Of a DNA stretch of 64,000 nt, positions 35,729-44,521 are shown in pieces (the stretch's first letter is position 1; every line of letters begins with the position of its first letter). The notes below the pieces were generated by a model. It saw nothing but the letters and a program-made list of their open reading frames with translations. It was not told the origin of the DNA and did no database searches. The stretch is from contig CASDOO010000010.1 of assembly GCA_949282275.1 (NCBI GenBank), positions 133,481-197,480 of the forward strand, written 5' to 3'. The stretch comes from an uncultured Bacillota bacterium (GTDB taxonomy: Bacteria; Bacillota_I; Bacilli_A; RFN20; CAG-288). The position numbers and the translations under genes were made by a program.

Positions 35729-36046
35729 TCACGTATCGAGACTGAGATGAAGAAATGGAAAATCTAGTGGTTCCTGTTTCTCTCGATAATCCTTGATGAT
35801 ACTTAGAATCGCGGCGAAGGTCCTGATGGCATTGCCGATCAAAATCTCTATTTCGTGGAAAATTGACTTGCCCTGCTTAAGGGATTGCTCAATATCTAGG
35901 TAACCTATGTTGTCTTCCAAGGGCAAAGTGATGAACTTTTTGGCGTATTGCAAGGAGAGCTGATGAAATTCTGGAGCGGGTCCCTTGTTGTCTGTGGCCA
36001 AGGAAACGGACGAAGGCCAGCTGCCTAGGATAGTGACCCAAACCAT
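35729..36046 (-). CDS. Short hypothetical protein in a decayed region
   Basis: 105 residues from ATG 36046 (a TTG at 36052 is also possible). There is no clear Shine-Dalgarno. Segment HQLSLQYAKKFITLPLEDN followed by a helical YLDIEQSLKQGKSIFHEIE reads like a real folded sequence, but I cannot name a family. It sits between repeat sequences and a broken ATPase gene. Codon use is more AT-rich than that of core genes. It may be the remaining part of a larger mobile-element protein. Confidence 0.4.
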   Translation of the reverse strand: MVWVTILGSWPSSVSLATDNKGPAPEFHQLSLQYAKKFITLPLEDNIGYLDIEQSLKQGKSIFHEIEILIGNAIRTFAAILSIIKDYREKQEPLDFPFLHLSLDT

Positions 36047-36171
36047 TGCCAAATCACGAAGTTAAGGAGATAAATTCTAAAGACAAATACGAAAAATATG
36101 AATAACCCAGAAATATTCGTAATAAACATATGTCCTTAATGCGAAAAAGATATTTTTCTAAGGAGAATCTT

Positions 36172-36776
36172 ATGCATCTTGTTTGCAGAAAGTACCTTGA
36201 TCAAGTTTTTCGTCGGAAGGAGGACTCCATGATCAAGGTTATCACTGGCTTAAGAAGAGTCGGAAAACCAACCCTGCTTTTCAAGACGTTCTACAACTAT
36301 CTTTTAAGCCAAGGCATTGATGATAGGCATATTATCCAGATTCCTTTGGATTCCGATGAGTTTGTGGACCTTCATGATTTTCAGAAGCTCGGGAAATATA
36401 TTCGAAATCGAATAAATGATGGTGAGAGGTTCTATATTTTCTTGGATGAAATTCAATTCTGTCCGAAGTTCGAATTTGTCCTGAATGGCCTGAATCGACA
36501 AGAAAATCTGGACATCTATGTCACTGGGTCCAATTCGAGATTTCTTTCTTCCGATATCCTAACGGAGTTTCGTGGCCGTGGCGAGGAAATAAAGGTTATG
36601 CCATAAGCAACGAGGAAAAACAGATGCAAGAAGAAAGACCGCTTTTGAACGCCAAAGGCAGTTTTGAGATGATTATTGTCGTTCATGAAGACATCAAACC
36701 ATACTATGATGAAAGAAGAATACCGATAATGAGAAGCAAAGAATTCCTTATGGATGAAACCAGTCTTGAATATTAG
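36172..36776 (+). pseudogene. AAA_14/DUF4143-type ATPase, broken by internal deletion and frameshift
   Basis: Frame one, 36172-36606, gives the N-terminal 144 residues of an AAA_14 ATPase: RKYLDQVFRRKEDSMIKVI, P-loop GLRRVGKPT (the usual GKS/T is GKP), Walker B FYIFLDEIQ, sensor ITGSNS-like VTGSNSRF, and FRGRGEEIKVMP, then a stop. Another frame, 36603-36776, gives the family's C-terminus (NEEKQMQEERPLLN, then DIKPYYDERRIPIM and EFLMDETSLEY). The roughly 200 residues between, including DUF4143, are missing. The normal protein is about 400 residues. Clearly inactive. Confidence 0.88.
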
Positions 36777-37008
36777 AGAGACAAACCCGTAAAACAAAGG
36801 AAGGCGTATCATTCTATCGATATGAACTTATCCTTTTCGTGAGGTCGATGGGCAAAGCCGGCGCTTTTGGATTGCTATGTTCATATCGAACATAGGCGAA
36901 CCTCGAAAGGGAATGTTCCGAACACCTGAAAGAAGAACCTGCGCTTTCAATCTCGACTTAGACGCAAAATGTTCTGCAAAAAGGGTAACCTTAACTTATA
37001 ATTATGAC
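36777..37008 (+). other. Intergenic region before the membrane-anchored regulator
   Basis: About 230 bp. An open frame starting at 36877 runs into the regulator gene but passes through its -10 box, so it is taken as non-coding leader. The only element named is TATAAT 36997-37002. Confidence 0.5.
36997..37002 (+). promoter_or_regulatory. -10 box (TATAAT) for the double-HTH regulator, leaderless
   Basis: TATAAT ends 6 nt before ATG 37009. Transcription would start at or next to the A of ATG. There is no Shine-Dalgarno. Confidence 0.55.
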
Positions 37009-37761
37009 ATGGCAATGAAAATGTCCTATGGCGAGTTCATCCGCAATCGCCGAAAAGACTTGCATATCTCCCAACACTATTTGGCGGAAGCCTTGGAGTG
37101 TACGCCACAGGCAATCAGCAAATACGAGAACGACAAAACGACGATTTATCTCGGAATGCTGGGCAAGTTTTCCCGACTCCTTCAGGTGGATATCACCGGG
37201 TTCCTTCGATGCCTCGACGAGAAAAACAACGACCTTGCCGATAGGTTGGAATTCGATAGGAAGGCTTTCCAGGAAAGGCTCCTCTTCCTGAGGGAGAAGC
37301 GCCATCTGACCCAGAAGGCCTTTTCTTCCCAGATTGGCATACCGGTATTCAAGATCACAAAGTGGGAAACAGGCAAGGCTTTGCCAAGCCTCGAGGAATT
37401 CATGCAGCTTGCCGAGTTCTATTCCCTGTCCTATGAGGCGCTTTATTTCGGACAAGGCCCGGATGAAAAGGAGGATATACCGGAAAAGAAAGAGAACAAG
37501 GAACTACCAAAGAAGAAGATTGTCCTTCGTCGAATACTTCCATGGGTATTCGTTGGATTCGCCATTGCGATCTTCGTCATCCTCGTCCTTGTTCTGTCCT
37601 TGATCTTTGCTCCGCCTTCGGGACCTTCCTCTTCTTCTTCCTCCTTGCCGTCTTCGACGACTGTCTCTTCTTCCCAATCTTCCGTATCCTCCACTGGTCA
37701 AGTCCATTCGGGATCCGGTCGCCCACCCATCATCATCTCCGTCGACATATCCGCGGAATAA
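37009..37761 (+). CDS. Membrane-anchored transcription regulator with two Xre/Cro HTH domains
   Basis: 250 residues from ATG 37009 (in-frame ATGs at 37015 and 37021 are alternatives). The first HTH_3 domain is at about 5-65 (ISQHYLAEALECTPQAISKYEND) and the second at about 85-145 (LTQKAFSSQIGIPVFKITKWETG). A charged linker (KEDIPEKKENKELPKKK) precedes one strong TM at about 180-202. A Ser/Pro-rich tail of about 45 residues would be outside the cell and ends VDISAE. DNA-binding in the cytosol with an external tail suggests a signal-sensing one-component regulator. The lipoprotein gene follows after 14 bp in the same operon and is a natural target or partner. Confidence 0.85.
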   Translation: MAMKMSYGEFIRNRRKDLHISQHYLAEALECTPQAISKYENDKTTIYLGMLGKFSRLLQVDITGFLRCLDEKNNDLADRLEFDRKAFQERLLFLREKRHLTQKAFSSQIGIPVFKITKWETGKALPSLEEFMQLAEFYSLSYEALYFGQGPDEKEDIPEKKENKELPKKKIVLRRILPWVFVGFAIAIFVILVLVLSLIFAPPSGPSSSSSSLPSSTTVSSSQSSVSSTGQVHSGSGRPPIIISVDISAE

Positions 37762-37775
37762 CAGGAGAATCGTGT

Positions 37776-40700
37776 ATGAAAAAAATCGCGTTGCTTGTTG
37801 CTCCGTTCATTGCCTCCACCATGCTTCTTTCCTCTTGCTCCCTGTTCTCGATCGGGAGTCTGGATTCGAGCGCTTCCGCAACATTGCCTCCTTCCTCGAC
37901 GACGGGCTCGGAAAACTCTTCGACATCCTCATCCTCTTCCTCCTCATCGTCGTCCTCGATCGTGGAGGAAGAACACAGCGTTCCCGAATACCGGGGCATG
38001 ACGATCCATCGCGACCCTGCCATTGCCAAACAGGCAACGCTTGATTTTTCCTATGTCCAAAGCCAAGGGTTTTCGGCAAATGGCAAAGAGGATCTTTCCG
38101 ACCTTGTCGATTACCCTGTCGAACAGACGGAAGAGGTCCGATATTTCGTCGAGCCGGGCGAATGGTTCTATCTGAACATCTATTTGTCCAATCCCGATTC
38201 CTATGAAATCCAGTCCTTTACCCTCAATGGACAGAAATATGCCAACTATATGTTCGAGGAAGGTTCGACATTGGACAAGATCGTCCTCCATCTACAGGCA
38301 ACGACCGATCCGGGCTATTTCACCTTCCATATCCAGGAGATGAAATACATCGACAACAACGAGATACGGGACGTCGTCATGAATACGAATACCACGATCT
38401 ATGTCGGTGTCCCCTATGACGAGCAGCCGACCTGTCTTGCCACGACACAGATCTATTCTGATGGCGCGCAATTCGAGCTCCAGATCCAAGATCCCCAGAA
38501 TCTGGCAAAGGATTATCCCATCTATTTCTATCTCTCCGATGGCAGCAAGATTCTCCGCCAGGAGCAGCTAAGCCTGGGAAGAAATGAGGTCGACGTCCAG
38601 GACCTCAATGTCCAGCAGACCTACCAATACGGTGTCATTACCGCCTTCGATCAGGCCGATGGCCGCTATGACCATTCCGAATGGCTGGTGAAGGAAACCT
38701 TCACGACGAAACCGCCGGTTGCCTTTTCCTATCTGACGGCAAAGGAATCCTCCGTCGAGTTCGCTCTCCACACAGACGCCGATTACATGACCCAAGTCAA
38801 GGAGATTCGTCTCTATGATGGCTTGGATGTCGTCAAGCAGTTCAGTCCTTCCCTTGGCCAGGAAATCTTCCGCATCGACGGACTCCTTTCCAATCACAAT
38901 TACGGCCTTGAGATACGCTACGAATATTTCCGCGATGGGGAAACCTTTGCCGATGTCCATAAGATGTACTTCCGGACGTTGGAAAACCATGTTCCAGAAG
39001 CGTCCTTTGAGGTTTACGGAAAGACACACACTTCGCTCTCCTTCCGGCTCAACGTTCGCGATGAGGATAACGTCTTCTCTTTGGGCGAAGTCATTCTTAG
39101 CAATGAGAGCGGAGAAATTGCCGTCGTCAAGGAGAGGAAGGATATCTATACGTTCGACGACTTGCTTTCGGGTCATGCCTACTTCATCAAGGCAACTTAT
39201 TATTATAACCTTAACGATGAAACGGGAACGAAGCGCGGAGAGACGGCGAGCTTTTCGGCAACGACTCTTTCGTTCGATGCACCAACGGTTGTGGAAAAGG
39301 AAGTTATCATGGATGAAACGGGATTCTCCGTCTCTTATGCCATGAATGGAGATGGTGAATCTGGAATCGATTCTCTTGTCCTTCTCAAAGATGGACAAGA
39401 GATCCAGACCATCGAAGGAAGCAGCGCGACGTTCAAAGACCTGTCAACCGAGACGGCATACGATGTCCAGGTCTTCTATCATTACGACCTCATGGACGGA
39501 AAGGGCGTAAGAAAGGACAACGCGGTCTTCTCATACAAGACTTATCCAAAGTTCGAAATAACAGAGTTCCGCATTGAGAATGATCAATTCATCCAATACG
39601 GCGAAACTCTCTTCATTTCTATCTTGCTCCGGAACGAGAGGAGGCTGGAAGTCACGAGAGTACGCATCAACGGCACCGACTATGCTGTAAATCTTCTTTC
39701 CACACCGGAGAGGCTGCTTATTCAAATCATCAACGACGGAAGCCTGGGCGGTGGCGAGATTTCCTTCCGGCTCGAAGGCATCTATTTCATGAAGGATGGA
39801 CAGGAGAACTTCCTTGGCACCAACATGGAAACGTCGATATTCTTCATCAATGGCAACATGGAACTTCTGGATGCCGTCATCGTGGACGAGAACCTCAAGA
39901 AGAGAAACTATGCCTTCCCGGACGAAAAGCTTTATGTCCTTCTTACCTTCCAGAATGATTCCGAATACGAAATCACGGCTATCGACGAAAAACCTGTATC
40001 GGAACTGCCCATTACCAAGCTTGACGACACGCACTATCTTTATGCCCTGTCTCAAACGCCTGGCGAGAGCAATTACTTCTTTATCGACAAAATCCAATAT
40101 CGGAATATCTACGTCGAAAGCGTGATGGATGTCAACGTCAATCTTTCCTACATCACGCTTGCTGATGACACCATTGTCGAAATCGATAGCGTCGAGGACC
40201 TCCAGGACGTCGACGATTTCCATTACTATCGTCTGACCAAGGATCTCAACCTTGCCGGAAAAGACTTCGAGGCCACTGCCATGAATGGCTATTTTGACGG
40301 TGGGAACCATACGATTTCCAATCTGAAGCTATTTAGGGAAATGAAGGGCAGCACGCGTCTAGGCCTATTCACCTATGCCACTGGCGTCATTTCCTCCCTT
40401 CATCTGAATAACTTCTTCTTCAACATCTCCTTCAACAACGATGATCATGATCGCATGGGCCTTGCCTTCCTTGCAGGAGAAGGAAAGAACTTGACCGTCA
40501 AGGACTGCTCGATCGACAACAACAGTATCCTCATCCTAAAGTCGGATGTCATTTACTCATTCGCCGTTGGCGGTTTTCTCGGTCTCGCCCGTGGCAGTGT
40601 ATCCATCCATGATTGCGTCAACAGCGGAAACATTTCCGGCGAGAGATATATTGGCGGCTTTATCGGCACTGCCATCGAGGATAATGGCATTGGCTATGAA

Positions 40701-41237
40701 ATCGATATCCGTAGATGCGTCAACAACGGAACGATTACAGGGGAATCCTATGTTAGTGGATTCTTTGGCACAATCGACTGGGCTGGCACGGTTCATATGG
40801 AGGATGTCCTCAACACGGGGGATATCAGCGCCGAATCCAAGATACAGCAGAGCGATGCGCGTGCCGGTGCTTTTTCCAGTACCATGTATTATTCCTGTAA
40901 TGTCTATATGACAAATGCCGTCAATGTCGGCGATATCGATTTCCTTATTTCCGAGTATAGTGGCCTTCTCTACATGAAGGACTGTCTCAATCTTGTTCCG
41001 GGTTCCCGCCTTGTGGACTATTCCAAGGGCGATACGAACCAGCACAAGCTCATTACCCAAAGATGCTATGCCTTGGAATCCATCGAGCAGGAAATTGCCT
41101 GCACCAAGGAACAGATCCTGAATCCGGCTTTCTATGATACCCTCGGCTTCTCAAGGGATTTGTGGCAATTCGATTTTGTCGGGGAAGAGGAGAAGGAAGT
41201 CGTAATTTCCCTCAACATCCCTTCCTTGCGCCACTGA
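37776..41237 (+). CDS. Very large surface lipoprotein with fibronectin-like repeats and GLUG-type beta-helix
   Basis: 1153 residues from ATG 37776 (AGGAGA 8 nt upstream; the frame is open far upstream within the previous gene). The signal ends LLSSC, followed by a Ser run to about residue 60. Residues about 60-520 contain four or so tandem modules of roughly 100 residues with shared ends (for example GLEIRYEYFRDGETF, IKATYYYNLNDETG, DVQVFYHYDLMDGKG) that look like fibronectin type III folds. The C-terminal third (YRLTKDLNLAGKDFE, FDGGNHTISNLKLF, VGGFLGLARGSV, IGGFIGTA) is a GLUG-like beta-helix. It is likely an adhesin or glycan-binding surface protein. Confidence 0.85.
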   Translation: MKKIALLVAPFIASTMLLSSCSLFSIGSLDSSASATLPPSSTTGSENSSTSSSSSSSSSSSIVEEEHSVPEYRGMTIHRDPAIAKQATLDFSYVQSQGFSANGKEDLSDLVDYPVEQTEEVRYFVEPGEWFYLNIYLSNPDSYEIQSFTLNGQKYANYMFEEGSTLDKIVLHLQATTDPGYFTFHIQEMKYIDNNEIRDVVMNTNTTIYVGVPYDEQPTCLATTQIYSDGAQFELQIQDPQNLAKDYPIYFYLSDGSKILRQEQLSLGRNEVDVQDLNVQQTYQYGVITAFDQADGRYDHSEWLVKETFTTKPPVAFSYLTAKESSVEFALHTDADYMTQVKEIRLYDGLDVVKQFSPSLGQEIFRIDGLLSNHNYGLEIRYEYFRDGETFADVHKMYFRTLENHVPEASFEVYGKTHTSLSFRLNVRDEDNVFSLGEVILSNESGEIAVVKERKDIYTFDDLLSGHAYFIKATYYYNLNDETGTKRGETASFSATTLSFDAPTVVEKEVIMDETGFSVSYAMNGDGESGIDSLVLLKDGQEIQTIEGSSATFKDLSTETAYDVQVFYHYDLMDGKGVRKDNAVFSYKTYPKFEITEFRIENDQFIQYGETLFISILLRNERRLEVTRVRINGTDYAVNLLSTPERLLIQIINDGSLGGGEISFRLEGIYFMKDGQENFLGTNMETSIFFINGNMELLDAVIVDENLKKRNYAFPDEKLYVLLTFQNDSEYEITAIDEKPVSELPITKLDDTHYLYALSQTPGESNYFFIDKIQYRNIYVESVMDVNVNLSYITLADDTIVEIDSVEDLQDVDDFHYYRLTKDLNLAGKDFEATAMNGYFDGGNHTISNLKLFREMKGSTRLGLFTYATGVISSLHLNNFFFNISFNNDDHDRMGLAFLAGEGKNLTVKDCSIDNNSILILKSDVIYSFAVGGFLGLARGSVSIHDCVNSGNISGERYIGGFIGTAIEDNGIGYEIDIRRCVNNGTITGESYVSGFFGTIDWAGTVHMEDVLNTGDISAESKIQQSDARAGAFSSTMYYSCNVYMTNAVNVGDIDFLISEYSGLLYMKDCLNLVPGSRLVDYSKGDTNQHKLITQRCYALESIEQEIACTKEQILNPAFYDTLGFSRDLWQFDFVGEEEKEVVISLNIPSLRH

Positions 41238-41241
41238 TGTT

Positions 41242-41271
41242 CTATCGCCCGGACTTCGGGAGATAGGTTTT
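41242..41271 (+). terminator. Terminator of the large lipoprotein gene, overlapping a convergent gene
   Basis: CTATC-GCCCG (41242-41251) pairs with CGGGA-GATAG (41257-41266) around GACTT, with one mismatch, followed by GTTTTCC. It starts 4 bp after the stop at 41237 and lies inside the last codons of the convergent minus-strand gene. Confidence 0.65.
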
Positions 41272-41634
41272 CCACCTTGGCAGATTGGCATCAAGGTAGG
41301 AAAAAGCCTTCGACAGGACCGAACTGGAAAGACTTCGGTGCTGCATCAGGGACTGGAGGAAACGCTTGAGCGAAGCCAGTCTTTTCTCGAGTCCCTTTTC
41401 GGAGCGGACAAGCCGCAATCTTAGGCAATGATCGACGATATAGGCTTCCAAAAGGGAAGGCCTTGCTGCCTCGGCGATGGATTGGAATTGCTGCTGGACA
41501 AGAAAGTCGATGGCGTAGTTCCTGGCGATTTGCATGTGGAAAGTCGTTTCTTCCATCGAAAAACCGAGGAAGAAGAGGTCCTCCTTGTAGAGGGCAAGAT
41601 AATGCTCGGCGGAAGAAAGAGTAGTCGAATTCAT
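41242..41634 (-). CDS. Hypothetical helical protein of the alcohol/aldehyde dehydrogenase operon
   Basis: 130 residues. The frame is open upstream to 41850, but ATG 41634 forms an ATGA overlap with the aldehyde dehydrogenase stop (41631-41633), the expected coupled start. The protein is mostly helical with no Cys-rich or membrane segment. One stretch (IARNYAIDFLVQQQFQSIAEA) resembles a four-helix-bundle. I cannot name the family. Its strict coupling to the dehydrogenases suggests a related metabolic or regulatory role. Confidence 0.7.
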   Translation of the reverse strand: MNSTTLSSAEHYLALYKEDLFFLGFSMEETTFHMQIARNYAIDFLVQQQFQSIAEAARPSLLEAYIVDHCLRLRLVRSEKGLEKRLASLKRFLQSLMQHRSLSSSVLSKAFSYLDANLPRWKTYLPKSGR

Positions 41635-43007
41635 TTCAGGAAAAAGCGAAGCAGTCTTTCGTAGAGACGGGACTTGTAGGGCTGATATCGCATCGGAAGG
41701 TCGATGATCCGCTTCTTGTCGACGATGCTTTTCAGGTGCGAGAAGGTGTCGAAGCCGACCTTTCCATGATAGGCGCCCATTCCGCTTGTTCCAACGCCGC
41801 CAAAGCCCATCTCGCTGTTGGCAAGGTGGATGACGACATCGTTGACGCATCCGCCACCGAAAGAAAGTTCCCTTAGCGTCCTGCGGATTGCCTTTTTGTC
41901 ACAGGAGAAGATATAGAGGGCAAGAGGTGTCGGGTTCTTGGCGATGATATCGAAAACATCATCGAACTTTTCGTAGGTCATGATGGGAAGGATCGGACCG
42001 AAGATTTCCTCCTCCATGATACTGCTCTCGAGGGTGACGTCGTCGAGTATCGTCGGTTCAATCTTCTCTGTCTCGCGATTTCCTTTTCCGCCAAAGGCGA
42101 CCTTTCCTTTTTGGATATGGGCCATGAGCCTGTCATAATGACGGCTGTTTATGATTTTGCCATAATCGGAAGAGGAAAGCGGATCTTCTCCATACTGGCG
42201 AACGATTTCCTTCTTCAAGGCAGCGAGCAAGACAGGCTTGATTTCCTTGTCGCAGAGAATATAGTCCGGAGCGACGCATGTCTGCCCGCAATTGAGATAT
42301 TTTCCGAAGACGATCCTTCGTGCGGCAAGCGGGATGTCTGCTGTCTTGTCCACGATGCAAGGGCTCTTTCCGCCGAGTTCCAGAACGCATGGCGTCAGGT
42401 TCGAAGCGGCTTTCTCAAGAACCATTTGTCCGACTCTCTTCGATCCGGTGAAGAAAATGAAATCCAGTTTCTGTTCGAGGAGTTTCGTTGCCAGGTCGTG
42501 ATTCCCCCGCACAAGGGCGACATAATTTTCGTCAAAGGCTTCTTGGAGCATGTCCGCCATGGCTTTGCTGACCTCCGGCGTCGTCTCGCTCGGCTTGAGG
42601 ATGACGGTGTTTCCGGCGGCGATGGCATCGGCCAAAGGCTCGATGCTTAGCATGAACGGATAATTCCATGGACTCAGGATAAGACATGTTCCAAGAGGGG
42701 ATGGAAGGACAAAGCTCCTGGAAAGATATTGCGACAATGGGGTTTTGACACGTCTTTCGCGGCTGAAGGACTTGACGTGGCGGATAAGGTAGCTGATTTC
42801 CGCCTTGCTGAGGCCGACTTCGCACATGTAGGATTCAAAGGCGCTTTTTCCAAGATCCTTCTTTATTGCCTCGTTGATCCTGTCTTCGTGATTTTCGATG
42901 GCATCGTAAAGTCTTCTCAGCATCCGGATCCGGAATTCGACGTCGAGCGTTTTCCCGCTGCGGAAGAATTCCTTTTGGCTTTCGACGATTCTTTCGATGT
43001 CAGGCAT
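41631..43007 (-). CDS. Aldehyde dehydrogenase, class 3-like
   Basis: 458 residues, the size of class 3 (fatty) aldehyde dehydrogenases. The substrate tunnel motif is SPWNYPFMLSIEPLADAIAAGNTVILKPSE. The NAD-binding and oxyanion region is FFTGSKRVGQMV. The general base Glu is in LELGGKSPCIV and the catalytic Cys in NCGQTCVAPDY. A C-terminal GVGTSGMGAYHGKVGFDTFSH follows. It oxidises aldehydes to acids, or runs in concert with the adjoining alcohol dehydrogenase. Its start overlaps the alcohol dehydrogenase stop by 8 nt. Confidence 0.95.
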   Translation of the reverse strand: MPDIERIVESQKEFFRSGKTLDVEFRIRMLRRLYDAIENHEDRINEAIKKDLGKSAFESYMCEVGLSKAEISYLIRHVKSFSRERRVKTPLSQYLSRSFVLPSPLGTCLILSPWNYPFMLSIEPLADAIAAGNTVILKPSETTPEVSKAMADMLQEAFDENYVALVRGNHDLATKLLEQKLDFIFFTGSKRVGQMVLEKAASNLTPCVLELGGKSPCIVDKTADIPLAARRIVFGKYLNCGQTCVAPDYILCDKEIKPVLLAALKKEIVRQYGEDPLSSSDYGKIINSRHYDRLMAHIQKGKVAFGGKGNRETEKIEPTILDDVTLESSIMEEEIFGPILPIMTYEKFDDVFDIIAKNPTPLALYIFSCDKKAIRRTLRELSFGGGCVNDVVIHLANSEMGFGGVGTSGMGAYHGKVGFDTFSHLKSIVDKKRIIDLPMRYQPYKSRLYERLLRFFLK

Positions 43008-44211
43008 CTTTTTCTCCTTTCAGGACGTGATAGAAGCTTTCCAGTTCCTTGGCATCCATCAGCCTTGGAACGGGATAAAGGGGATTGGCTTCCGTGGCGG
43101 CATGCTTTGCCATCTTCGGGATGTCTTCTTCCCGAATCTGAGGAAATGTTTTCGGAATGCCCATTTTCGCATTGAGTTCCTCGATTGCGGCGATGCATTT
43201 CCTTGCGCCGGATTCGATGGTGTCCGTTTCATCGAGGATTCCGGCAGCCTGGGCAAGAAGATAGAGTCTTTTCTCGGCCTTTTTGCCATAGGCTTTCAGG
43301 ACGTAGGGCATGATGACGGCGTTGGCAAGTCCATGGGGAATATTGTATTGTCCGCCCAAGGAATGGGCAATGGCGTGGATATATCCGACATAGGATTTCG
43401 AGAAGGCGATGCCGGCCTTGTAGGATGCTGTCAACATGTTCTTTCTGGCTTCAAGGTTCTCGGGATGCTCGTAAGCCACGAGGATATTGTCGAAGATGAG
43501 GCGAACGGCTTCCTTGGAAAGACGTTCCGTTTCCTTGCTGGTCGATCTTCCGATGAAGGCTTCGGTCGCATGGGTCAGGGCATCCATTCCGGTCGTCGAG
43601 GTCAGATGCTGCGGAAGGGAGAGCGTGACTCTTGCATCGAGGATGGCATGGGAAGGGATCAGGGTGAAGCTGTTGATCGTGTATTTGTGTTTCGTCTGCG
43701 GATTTGTGATGACGGAAGTGATCGTGACCTCGCTTCCGGTCCCAGCAGTCGTCGGAATGGCTATCAGGGGCGGAATCTTTCGCAGGACCTTTAGCAGCCC
43801 TTTCATTTGGTTGACCGACTTTTTCGGATAGGCAATCAGTGCCCCGACTGCCTTTGCACAGTCCATCGGCGATCCTCCGCCATAGGCCAGCAAGGCTTCG
43901 CATTTATTGTCGATATAGATTCTCCTGGCGGCCTCGACATTGTCGGTCGTTGGGTTCGGAGAAGTCCCGGCATAGATGTGAAGGGAAAAGCCGCAATCCT
44001 CCAAGTCTTTCCTGAGGAGGGCAAAGCTTTCCGTTTTGGAAAGGCCTTTGTCCGTAACCAGCAGGACGGAGTGGATGCCAAGATCCTTCAGTATCGTCTT
44101 GACGTCATGGATGTCGTGATAGACTTTCGGCTCTCGATAGGGAAGAAAAGGGAGTGCGGCATGGAAGAAGAACTGATAGATTCGGCAGTACGCTTTGGAT
44201 AACGGGTTCAT
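43000..44211 (-). CDS. Iron-containing alcohol dehydrogenase (butanol dehydrogenase-like)
   Basis: 403 residues, standard for group III metal-dependent alcohol dehydrogenases. The nucleotide-binding motif is YGGGSPMDCAKAVGA. Iron ligands appear as Asp in SHAILDARVT and His in GMDALTHATEAFI, HAIAHSLGG and NIPHGLANA. TTAGTGSEVT is the family signature. An AAAGGAGGA ribosome binding site precedes ATG 44211. It heads a three-gene operon with the aldehyde dehydrogenase, pointing to interconversion of an alcohol and an acid through an aldehyde, probably in fermentation or aldehyde detoxification. Confidence 0.95.
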   Translation of the reverse strand: MNPLSKAYCRIYQFFFHAALPFLPYREPKVYHDIHDVKTILKDLGIHSVLLVTDKGLSKTESFALLRKDLEDCGFSLHIYAGTSPNPTTDNVEAARRIYIDNKCEALLAYGGGSPMDCAKAVGALIAYPKKSVNQMKGLLKVLRKIPPLIAIPTTAGTGSEVTITSVITNPQTKHKYTINSFTLIPSHAILDARVTLSLPQHLTSTTGMDALTHATEAFIGRSTSKETERLSKEAVRLIFDNILVAYEHPENLEARKNMLTASYKAGIAFSKSYVGYIHAIAHSLGGQYNIPHGLANAVIMPYVLKAYGKKAEKRLYLLAQAAGILDETDTIESGARKCIAAIEELNAKMGIPKTFPQIREEDIPKMAKHAATEANPLYPVPRLMDAKELESFYHVLKGEKDA

Positions 44212-44521
44212 TTTCTCTGTTCCTCCTTTCTTGGCCAGAGAGATTCAAAACGCCTCTTTTAGAAAGGCACAGGTGGCAAAAGGGTGGGATTTCGGTTTCG
44301 ATAGAAGCTCTCGTGGCAGCTGTATCTGTCTTTATTCTATTATCTTTTTGCGGGAAAGGAATCGATTTGCTTCCGCAAAAGACGAAAACCAAGGATGAAC
44401 AGAGCGTATGCAGATGCTTTACGAAAATGCCACGATTGGAATTATGATGGTTTTCATTGATATTCGAGGTTTTTTATGACATGATATTCGAGGACAAAAA
44501 ATGAAAAGTGTTTATTGAAAA
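44212..44521 (+). other. Intergenic control region between adh and the AbiEi-family gene
   Basis: About 310 bp between divergent genes. It holds a pair of 12-bp direct repeats TGATATTCGAGG (44458-44469 and 44482-44493) just before the plus-strand gene, a candidate operator. No gene is supported. Confidence 0.6.
44458..44493 (+). promoter_or_regulatory. Direct-repeat operator candidate upstream of the AbiEi-family gene
   Basis: TGATATTCGAGG occurs twice, start to start 24 bp (about two helical turns), with ATGAC between. Antitoxins of the AbiEi family autorepress by binding repeats near their promoter. Confidence 0.5.

Noticed and set aside
44212..44340. Riboswitch in the adh leader
   Set aside because: The leader has a ribosome binding site but no conserved multi-stem fold that I could recognise.
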